Assembly (NCBI GenBank): GCA_934667795.1
Contig: CAKUMP010000043.1
Span: 1 to 12,577, forward strand
Length of the DNA stretch: 12,577 nt
Direction: 5' to 3'
DNA from: an uncultured Chthoniobacterales bacterium
Lineage (GTDB): Bacteria > Verrucomicrobiota > Verrucomicrobiia > Chthoniobacterales > CAKUMP01
Positions within the stretch are counted from its first letter, which is position 1, and every line of letters begins with the position of its first letter. Positions 5,480 to 11,528 of this stretch are shown here, one piece after another. Under the pieces are notes generated by a model that was not told the DNA's origin, did no database searches, and saw only the letters and a list, made by a program, of their open reading frames with translations. Both the position numbers and the translations under genes were made by a program.

Positions 5480-5599
5480 TTTGGAGTGCGGGGCTCTGCA
5501 CCGCTTTGGTGCGAACAACGTGTGAGTTTCGCCATGCGAAGGTTGTTCGTACATCCCATTCGCGATGATCCAAAGCGGCGGAAACCGCCGCACTCCAAA
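5480..5599. repeat. 120-bp nested-hairpin element (TTTGGAGTGCGG arms)
   Basis: The 30-base left arm (5480-5509) and right arm (5570-5599) are inverted copies with 25 of 30 matches: both read TTTGGAGTGCGG, then a variable 9-mer, then CCGCTTTGG. Each arm also folds alone; the right one gives GCGGCGG-AAA-CCGCCGC (5575-5591). Inside, CGAACAAC (5512-5519) pairs with GTTGTTCG (5542-5549), and TTCGC-CAT-GCGAA (5528-5540) forms a central hairpin. The arms thus define a four-hairpin cruciform or RNA fold. The conserved ends with covarying middles look like a dispersed palindromic repeat (REP/MITE class). I recall similar 'GGAGTGCGG...CCGCTTTGG' units from Verrucomicrobia but cannot verify that here. 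Confidence 0.65.
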
Positions 5600-5652
5600 T
5601 ACGCTCCATTCCATTCGAAAAGTAAGAGACAGTCGGCGCTCCCAGAGCTTTC

Positions 5653-5907
5653 TCAATCCCTCTCTGGTTCGCCAGGCAAAGACATTTCAAATACCGTCTC
5701 GGGCTCTTCTTCTGTCTGGCCGGGGCGTCCGGTCAGATTCAGGGAGCGATAAGCTGCTTCGAGTTTTTGCGGATCCTGCGCTAATTCAGGATAGATTTTT
5801 TTCAGACGTCGTTTTACCCATTCTTTTGCCATGCGGTGATCGAGTGGATGCAAGCGTGTGTCATGTCCAAGGAGGATGCGTTTGGCAATATGGAAGATGG
5901 AAGCCAT
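5653..5907 (-). CDS. Hypothetical protein, 84 residues
   Basis: I do not recognise this protein. From ATG 5907-5905 it reads 84 residues to a TGA at 5655-5653; a TTG at 5925 would add six. It is highly charged, with no membrane segment or signal peptide. The first half is basic and probably helical (F-H-I-A-K-R-I-L-L-G-H, then M-A-K-E-W-V-K-R-R-L-K-K-I-Y-P-E-L). A second helix, 'Q-D-P-Q-K-L-E-A-A-Y-R-S-L-N-L', leads into an acidic Pro/Glu-rich tail. Regular helix patterning and a plausible amino-acid mix favour a real gene. It lies 72 bases downstream of the carboxypeptidase on the same strand and could share its transcript. Its stop is 12 bases from the edge of the inverted-repeat region. 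No Shine-Dalgarno site is seen. Confidence 0.55.
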   Translation of the reverse strand: MASIFHIAKRILLGHDTRLHPLDHRMAKEWVKRRLKKIYPELAQDPQKLEAAYRSLNLTGRPGQTEEEPETVFEMSLPGEPERD

Positions 5908-5967
5908 AGTGGCAACTTGCTGCAATTTCAGTGAAATGTAAAGCGAAGTTCGTTCCGTTTTTCTGAC

Positions 5968-5989
5968 ATAAAATTACGCTCAGGGAGCG
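5968..5989 (-). terminator. Weak terminator-like hairpin at the carboxypeptidase stop
   Basis: On the minus strand CGCTC-CCT-GAGCG (5989-5977) forms a 5-bp stem overlapping the TGA of the carboxypeptidase gene, followed by TAATTTTAT. The stem is short and the T tract interrupted, so it would at best end part of the transcription toward the 84-residue gene. Confidence 0.25.
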
Positions 5990-7104
5990 GCTTTAATAGA
6001 ACCAAACATTTCCGGACTGTTTGGACGAGCGCCAAAACGGTCGATATAATCCAGCCAACTGCTCACCAGTGTTTTCCCGGTATGCAGGATCTGCTGATGT
6101 GATTGAGGGAAATAATCGGTCCCGTGCGAAAATTCAAAGAGGCAAGGCGTTGCTCCAGTCATTTGATACAGCCAGGTCTGAAAATAGAAGCTCCAGGGCG
6201 GCGTGACAATTTTATCTGGCGGAGTAAATGGAATGTTTTCGGCAGCAAGATTTGCCAGCATATAACCAGCCGCTTCGATTTGCTTACGCTGGGCACCCGG
6301 AGTCAAATAAGAATCCGGTGTGAGGATCGCGGCAGGACCCCCATGCGCATGCATGGTAAGAAAAGCATCCGGAATTTCACGACGAAAAACAGATTGAACC
6401 GCTTTATTTTCCGGCGCGATCTCGGGACCAAAGAAATCATCATGCTGCAGGTTGATACCGGCATCGTTATAGTATCCACCGCGGTGGAGCATCATTTCTT
6501 CTGAAATCGGTTGAATTTCTTTTACCTTGCGACCTCGGAACAAAGTGCCGTCTTTAAGTACCCCTTGTTGCACCCAGAAAATATCTTCGATTTTTCCTCC
6601 ACTCAAATGTTGCACCCCGGCAGCGATTCTACCATCAGGATTCAGACAGGGAATGATGGTCAGACGAAATTTTTGAAGCAAATCATTTAATTTTGGATAA
6701 GTCTGTCCTTGTAGATCGCGCTGATGTTCCAGGATGTGAATGAGGTCGAGGCATGTGGCAATTCCTTCCGTTTCTCCACCATGAATAGAGCCGATAATGA
6801 CAAGGCTTTGTCTGGTTCGCGCAGAAGGATTGTAAAATGTTTCTGACGAATCAGACGCCATTGCGCTGGAAATCGTGGTCGTGGGGTGGAGAGGTTCAAA
6901 ATCTCCAAAGAAAAATGCAGAAATGGGGCGTCCGCCGTGGCTGTGACCGATAACTTCTGTAGTTCCGTTTTTGAGCGCTTGTGCGGCTTCTTCAATGGCA
7001 TCTAAAGTCGATTTCCAAAAGTCTGGAGCGGTAAAAAGATGGGGGGAATTTTTACGGAATTCAGCAAGCGCAAGCCTGCGTGCTTCTTTTGGAGTGTTAT
7101 TCAT
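5980..7104 (-). CDS. M14-family zinc carboxypeptidase-like protein
   Basis: A 374-residue protein. The M14 zinc site and catalytic residues are readable: S-I-H-G-G-E-T-E-G supplies the H-x-x-E zinc ligands (His108, Glu111), N-P-D-G-R (155-159) matches the substrate-carboxylate Asn/Arg region, T-M-H-A-H-G supplies the third ligand (His252, possibly His254), and C-L-F-E-F (Glu324) is the general base. The family removes C-terminal residues from peptides or cleaves gamma-D-Glu amide bonds in muropeptides; the substrate cannot be told. There is no signal peptide, so it probably acts in the cytosol. I chose the ATG at 7104-7102; a TTG at 7146 would add 14 poorly conserved-looking residues. It is divergent from the ceramidase-like gene with a 202-base shared promoter region, and upstream of the 84-residue gene. 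Confidence 0.87.
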   Translation of the reverse strand: MNNTPKEARRLALAEFRKNSPHLFTAPDFWKSTLDAIEEAAQALKNGTTEVIGHSHGGRPISAFFFGDFEPLHPTTTISSAMASDSSETFYNPSARTRQSLVIIGSIHGGETEGIATCLDLIHILEHQRDLQGQTYPKLNDLLQKFRLTIIPCLNPDGRIAAGVQHLSGGKIEDIFWVQQGVLKDGTLFRGRKVKEIQPISEEMMLHRGGYYNDAGINLQHDDFFGPEIAPENKAVQSVFRREIPDAFLTMHAHGGPAAILTPDSYLTPGAQRKQIEAAGYMLANLAAENIPFTPPDKIVTPPWSFYFQTWLYQMTGATPCLFEFSHGTDYFPQSHQQILHTGKTLVSSWLDYIDRFGARPNSPEMFGSIKAAP

Positions 7105-7306
7105 AGCAGTAAGTCGTAATGATTGAAAATGGTTTGTCAATGTCAATTGGAAGATAAGCCGGAAGTTCGAGGAGTGTGAAAGATATTTCCTTTATACTTT
7201 TGTCCGTTTCTTTTTCTTCATCAAATCTTCGACGCATTAAAAAGAAGGTTTTTCTTGTCAGTAAAGTAAAAAATGGTATCCTATGGTACCTAGCGGATAA
7301 AATCAT
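7105..7306. promoter_or_regulatory. Divergent promoter region with tandem ATGGTAyCCT repeat
   Basis: This AT-rich stretch must hold the promoters of the carboxypeptidase (leftward) and the ceramidase-like gene (rightward). Rightward, TTGTCA (7255-7260) and TATCCT (7277-7282), 16 bases apart, are a weak match. Leftward, TATAAA (7196-7191) is a -10 candidate without a clear -35. ATGGTATCCT (7273-7282) is directly followed by ATGGTACCT (7283-7291), a tandem pair overlapping the rightward -10, which suits a repressor site. Confidence 0.35.
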
Positions 7307-8551
7307 ATGAATGAGCGATTAAAAGTTGGGATAGTGGAGCGAGATATAACACCTGGAACGCTGTTTACGAACTGGGTGACCGGGGAGATTTATCCGGGGG
7401 TGAGAGATCCATTAAAATTTCATGTGACGGTGATAGGGGATGGGGAGGACTGGGTGGTTTTGGGGGCATTTGATGTATTGGAGATTCGAAAAAGTTTTAC
7501 GGGGTATATTCGGCAGCAGATTCGGGAGAAGTACGGGATATTGGAGGAGAGGGTTTTATTGAATGCATCGCATTCGCATTCGGCGCCACGTTGTCCGTAT
7601 GGCGATAAGGAGATCGGGAAAAAGTTATTTGCAAAAAAGTTTGCAAAGTTTTCGAAAGAGGAAGCGTATTGGGACTGGGCGGCAAAAGTGGTGGAAGAGT
7701 TTATCGCAGCGGTAGGAGAGGCGTTGGAAAAAGCGAAGCCGGCGGGCGGGAATATTCGTCGAATCTTTGCGGGGGACTATGTGTTTAACCGGAGACCATT
7801 AGGAGCGGATGGAGAAACGATCACCCAGTTTACGCCGCAGAATCGCTATGCTTTGGGAGCCGGGGCACGTTATGGCAATACGGATAAAGGATTGGTTTGT
7901 TTGCAGTTTTTATCGGGGGACGAAGTTTTAGGAAGTTTTCTTTCTTTGGCATGTCATACGGTTGCAATTTATCCGAAAGATGCGCGCGTTTCTGCAGATT
8001 GGGCAGGGGCGTTGCGAGATCAAGTGGTACAAAGAGAGGGCGGCATTGCCACATTTTTTCAAGGCTGCGCAGGAGATCAGGTTCCGATGCAGCGCGGGGC
8101 CGAAATAGCACAGGAAATGTCTGAGACATTGGGAGAACGCCTGGAACAATCAAAAGAACTGGCACATCCATTGGATTTATCCGGAATCTGGTCAGGCGTT
8201 ACTGAACTGGGATTGCCGATAGGGGTTGGGCAATACGAAAATTTGCATGGCAAACGTTGTGAAATGACCGAGGTGCAGGTGGTGCGCATAGGCGAAGTGG
8301 TGATTGTCGCATTGCCCGGAGAAATTTTGATAGATGTTGGTTTGGAAATTCAGCGACGTTCTCCTTTTTCGCATACGATATGTTTAGGGTACTCGAATTC
8401 ACATGGAACCGGGTATTGTGGCTTGCCGCATGAATTTGCACGCGGGGGGTATGAGGTCCAGGAATCGGTTGCATTAGGGGCACCCGAGTGCGGACAAATT
8501 TTAATCGAGGCTGCAGTGCGATTACTTTACGACGCGATGGACGCGTTTTGA
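7307..8551 (+). CDS. Neutral/alkaline non-lysosomal ceramidase-like hydrolase (cytoplasmic)
   Basis: A 414-residue protein with the N-terminal domain of the neutral ceramidase family. Diagnostic segments in order: G-I-V-E-R-D-I-T-P (8-16), N-A-S-H-S-H-S-A-P (86-94), F-N-R-R (160-163), C-H-T-V-A-I-Y-P with S-A-D-W-A-G (216-234), F-Q-G-C-A-G-D-Q-V-P (251-260), L-P-G-E (336-339), and a Tyr/Gly-rich end with Y-C-G-L-P. These supply likely zinc ligands (His89/91, His217, Glu339, a late Tyr). Known ceramidases hydrolyse the ceramide amide bond using a Ser in a G-D-x-S-P loop; here it reads G-D-Q-V-P, so that Ser is missing. Signal peptide and C-terminal immunoglobulin-like domain are also absent. 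Lipid hydrolysis is therefore doubtful, and the substrate unknown. No good Shine-Dalgarno site precedes the ATG. First gene of a rightward cluster, 49 bases before the next. Confidence 0.83.
   Translation: MNERLKVGIVERDITPGTLFTNWVTGEIYPGVRDPLKFHVTVIGDGEDWVVLGAFDVLEIRKSFTGYIRQQIREKYGILEERVLLNASHSHSAPRCPYGDKEIGKKLFAKKFAKFSKEEAYWDWAAKVVEEFIAAVGEALEKAKPAGGNIRRIFAGDYVFNRRPLGADGETITQFTPQNRYALGAGARYGNTDKGLVCLQFLSGDEVLGSFLSLACHTVAIYPKDARVSADWAGALRDQVVQREGGIATFFQGCAGDQVPMQRGAEIAQEMSETLGERLEQSKELAHPLDLSGIWSGVTELGLPIGVGQYENLHGKRCEMTEVQVVRIGEVVIVALPGEILIDVGLEIQRRSPFSHTICLGYSNSHGTGYCGLPHEFARGGYEVQESVALGAPECGQILIEAAVRLLYDAMDAF
7436..7466 (+). other. G-quadruplex-forming motif inside the ceramidase-like gene
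   Basis: Four G tracts lie on the coding strand: GGGG (7436-7439), GGGG (7442-7445), GGG (7452-7454) and GGGGG (7462-7466). The loops are 2, 6 and 7 bases, meeting the usual G3+N1-7 rule. It falls at codons 44-54, so it would also be present in the mRNA. Confidence 0.45.
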
Positions 8552-8564
8552 TAAGGCAAAAACA

Positions 8565-8585
8565 AGGGGAGGCTGTAAAGGGAGG
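8565..8585 (+). promoter_or_regulatory. Two purine-rich Shine-Dalgarno-like sequences, unusually far from the ATG
   Basis: AGGGGAGG (8565-8572) and AAGGGAGG (8578-8585) stand in tandem ahead of the ATG at 8601. Even the nearer one leaves 15 bases, longer than the normal 5-9. No start codon in frame lies at the better distance. They may act weakly, by standby binding, or not at all. Confidence 0.3.
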
Positions 8586-8600
8586 AAACAGAGAAAAATT

Positions 8601-11513
8601 ATGAAAAAAATCAGATTTTTATTGGCATGCTGTAGCTGGGTGTTGGTTGGAGGGGGGAATGTGATGGCACAGGAAGCTGTTTCACACGAACAGGAAGTAA
8701 AGGTGGTTCCGGAAGAACAGATCGTACAGACATTACCGGGAAAACCGGTGGCATTGGTGGGCGCGAGTTATGGGAGTTACGATCGAATCAGCATCGTCCG
8801 GAATATTTTTGATAAATCGGATTGGGATTATGAAGATGCAGGGGTATATTTGCCGGCTTCAGAATTTGAAAACTATTCGGTAGTTATTCTGGCACATTCT
8901 TTGGAACATCCGTATTCAGCAGAAGAGCAGAAGCTGATCCGGAAATTTGTGGAAGAGGGTGGAACATTGCTGTTGTTGAATCGCGTAGTGGCAAAATTGA
9001 ATGAACCGCGCAGCGAAGTTGTTCTGGAAGATTGGCTGGGAATGACATTTGGCAGCGGACCGGAATTGCTCCCGGAAATGGCACAGATTATGGATGATCC
9101 GGTGCTTGAAGGCGTGGTGGAGGCCAACGGTGCGGTGGAAAATCGTCCTTCCTGGATTTCCGGAAAATATGGGGTGAGGACAATTAGTGAGGGAGTGGAT
9201 TTATTAATTGGTGGAGATCAAATGGGAATTGTGGTGCGCAAGCGCGCTGGAAAAGGGGTGGTTTATTTTCTGGCACATGAATTGTTTCGTCTGCGAGCAG
9301 CCGCTTCCGAACATCTGGAACAATCAGATTCTTATGTGCGATTGATCCATAATATTCTGGCAGAAGCCCGGCCTTTAAAATTGAGCGACTGGAAAGCACA
9401 ACAGGTGCAGGAATGGAAGGAACAAGGGAAGAAACTTTTAATCTGGGACAGAGAGTGGCAACGTGGGATTGCAACGGGTCCTGTATTCAAACCGCCTTTG
9501 CCACAAAAAGAGGAGTTGCTTCAATCCCTCCAGATCAATTCTGCGGTGGATGAAATAGAAGCGGTCCAGGTGAACCTCAGTGCCATTGCCGGATTGGAAA
9601 GCCTGGAATGGGAATTACAAATTGATGGCGTGGATCCATCCGCAGTTAAAGTGTTTTTGATGGAACGCCCTGACCCGATCCCATGGCCAAAAGCACCGGA
9701 GCTCGTTTATGAATCCCCTTACTGGTTGATGCCTATGGATTTTGTTTCTCCAAAAAATCCACACAAAATCACTTTCTCAAAAGACGAAACGCAAAGACCG
9801 GGAGAAACAAAAATCCTTTGGCTGAAGTTCGATTCCCATCACATCCCGTTCGGAAATTATCACGGAAAAATCACGTTTAAAAATAAGGAAGAAGTCCTGG
9901 CGGAGTGTGACATTTTATGGAATGTTTATCCCGTCAAAGTCCCCAAACGGAAACTCATCACCTTGCAACCACTCGGTCATGTGTATGGCGATGTTCTGAA
10001 AACGGAGCCTGCTTTACGATTTAAACGGAATTTACGAGATCATGGGTTCGAGTGGACACTCATTAATGCATTTCGCCTGAATACTTTTTCGATTAAAGAT
10101 CGAGGCGCAATTGACGCAAAGCTGCTTCAGGAAGTTTTACCGGAAATCCAACAAGGTAAAGCCCCGATGATCGATTTTTCCTCCATGGATGAATGGATGG
10201 ATGCAAGTATTGCACATAATTTGACGTATTTCCGTGTGACGCAGGCACTGACGGCATCCATTGATGGTTTGAGCGAAAGAGCGGGGTTTAATGAGGAAGA
10301 GACAAAAAGCGTGCGTACATGGTTTCTAAGAGAAACTGCACGTTACCTGCAGGACAGAGGGGTGCATCATTACTACGCAAGTTATGGGGATGAGTTAAGC
10401 CGGGACGAATTGGAAAAAACTTTTTTACCCTGGGCAGAAGAACTCGTTGAAAATGGCTGGACGACGACTTCCAGCTTTACGACAGCGTCGGTAGCAGATG
10501 AAGTGTTGACGAATCGTCTCACGCGTGTGGTGGGGGCATGGACATTGAATCGAATGTTTATCATGCGTTTTATGGAGTGGAAACGTGCCGGGGTGATTCA
10601 AGTTCCGGAAGGGACACTGGTCGGGACGTATGGGGCAGGCGAAGGGCGTGGGACGGAAATTCGCAAAAACATGAGTGCTTCTCGTATGATCGGCTGGGAG
10701 GCCTGGGGCGTGGGGTCTGATTATTGTGCTCCTAATCCCTATTTTAAGGGATGGTTGTATTATTTGGACTACACACTGGATCGTGGTTTTGCGGGCGAGC
10801 GGTTCGTTTCTTATTTGAAAATAGACGATCTGGATGCAGATATGGTCAACAGTCCGTTTATTGAAGGAATGCGCGAAAGTTTGGAGGAGGCGAATCTCGC
10901 TGCCGTGTTACGTTGGTATGTGGAAAAACTCGGAGATAAAGCTCCGGCTGAAATAACCCGGAAAATGAATTCCCTTGTAGGCGATGAAGAAACTTCCATT
11001 CTTTCCTGGCAAGAAAAAACACATGCAGACATAGAGGTGAAAACGCTGACGGGTACCAGAGAGCAGTTTAGTGAGGCTAAATTAACGGTGTTAAATTTAT
11101 TATATGAGATTGCGCCTTTGGTAAAAGAAGCAGGTATCAAGCCTTCTCTTGAATGGAACGGGCATCCTTTATTAAAAGATGGAAAATGGGTGGTACAAAT
11201 TCAGGGTTATGGGGTAGATGTGGAGATATTAAAAAAAGCACTCTCGGATCTGGTGGGGGTGCCGTATCAGGAGGCTGAAAATCCGGAAACACTCGTGATT
11301 GCTGGGATGGCCGGTCATCCGGAACTTCCGGCGGAAGCTGCCAATTATGCTCAGGCACCAAAAGAAAATTACGGCTGGATACGATCCTGGAAAAATGAAA
11401 ATGCGAAAAAATCCGTTTTATGGATAGGTGGAAACTCGGAAGAAGCGGTGAAGCTGCGTCTAACGCAATTCCCGGCGTTCCTGGACCCACGCGGGCATTG
11501 GTTGCTTCAATAA
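8601..11513 (+). CDS. Exported multidomain protein, DUF4091-like glycoside hydrolase candidate
   Basis: A 970-residue protein with a clear signal peptide (K-K basic start, hydrophobic core, cleavage after V-M-A at residue 23). Residues 47-255 look like a GATase1/Rossmann-type domain ('S-V-V-I-L-A-H-S-L-E' and 'F-V-E-E-G-G-T-L-L-L-L', then 'R-A-G-K-G-V-V-Y-F-L-A-H'), as found N-terminally in many sugar hydrolases. Residues 318-446 fit a beta-sandwich ending 'F-G-N-Y-H-G-K-I-T-F ... W-N-V-Y-P-V-K-V-P', the usual lead-in to a DUF4091-type TIM barrel. The barrel would span about 450-765; Y-A-S-Y-G-D-E-L (592-599) places Asp597/Glu598 as acid candidates. Residues 840-970 resemble the alpha/beta 'GH20b-like' domain. 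The overall assignment is by pattern, not strong motifs. It probably acts in the periplasm or outside on polysaccharide. The next gene starts 15 bases after its stop, so they are likely cotranscribed. Confidence 0.7.
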   Translation: MKKIRFLLACCSWVLVGGGNVMAQEAVSHEQEVKVVPEEQIVQTLPGKPVALVGASYGSYDRISIVRNIFDKSDWDYEDAGVYLPASEFENYSVVILAHSLEHPYSAEEQKLIRKFVEEGGTLLLLNRVVAKLNEPRSEVVLEDWLGMTFGSGPELLPEMAQIMDDPVLEGVVEANGAVENRPSWISGKYGVRTISEGVDLLIGGDQMGIVVRKRAGKGVVYFLAHELFRLRAAASEHLEQSDSYVRLIHNILAEARPLKLSDWKAQQVQEWKEQGKKLLIWDREWQRGIATGPVFKPPLPQKEELLQSLQINSAVDEIEAVQVNLSAIAGLESLEWELQIDGVDPSAVKVFLMERPDPIPWPKAPELVYESPYWLMPMDFVSPKNPHKITFSKDETQRPGETKILWLKFDSHHIPFGNYHGKITFKNKEEVLAECDILWNVYPVKVPKRKLITLQPLGHVYGDVLKTEPALRFKRNLRDHGFEWTLINAFRLNTFSIKDRGAIDAKLLQEVLPEIQQGKAPMIDFSSMDEWMDASIAHNLTYFRVTQALTASIDGLSERAGFNEEETKSVRTWFLRETARYLQDRGVHHYYASYGDELSRDELEKTFLPWAEELVENGWTTTSSFTTASVADEVLTNRLTRVVGAWTLNRMFIMRFMEWKRAGVIQVPEGTLVGTYGAGEGRGTEIRKNMSASRMIGWEAWGVGSDYCAPNPYFKGWLYYLDYTLDRGFAGERFVSYLKIDDLDADMVNSPFIEGMRESLEEANLAAVLRWYVEKLGDKAPAEITRKMNSLVGDEETSILSWQEKTHADIEVKTLTGTREQFSEAKLTVLNLLYEIAPLVKEAGIKPSLEWNGHPLLKDGKWVVQIQGYGVDVEILKKALSDLVGVPYQEAENPETLVIAGMAGHPELPAEAANYAQAPKENYGWIRSWKNENAKKSVLWIGGNSEEAVKLRLTQFPAFLDPRGHWLLQ

Positions 11514-11528
11514 ATTGAAAAAAATTTC

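Larger units (their letters stand above)
5390..5641. repeat. 252-bp region bounded by 15/16-bp inverted repeats
   Basis: GAGCGCCGAC-GTCTC (5390-5404) and GAGACAGTCGGCGCTC (5626-5641) are inverted copies, perfect over the outer 10 bp and then matching with a single one-base gap. The left end also folds on itself: GCCGACG (5394-5400) pairs with CGTCGGC (5405-5411). Most of the ssb to 5653 gap lies within these ends. No transposase is encoded and no clear target duplication is seen, so a non-autonomous element or clustered intergenic hairpins are both possible. A near-repeat AGACATTT(C)AAAT occurs at 5426-5437 and again at about 5680-5692. Confidence 0.5.

Noticed and set aside
5424..5909. Several overlapping ORFs (60-114 codons) on both strands through the ssb downstream region
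   Set aside because: They run through inverted repeats and hairpins, and overlap one another and the 84-residue gene; the peptides resemble no family.
6103..6504. 133-codon plus-strand ORF inside the M14 gene
   Set aside because: It is antisense to a gene with intact zinc-site motifs, and its translation is Arg-rich shadow sequence.
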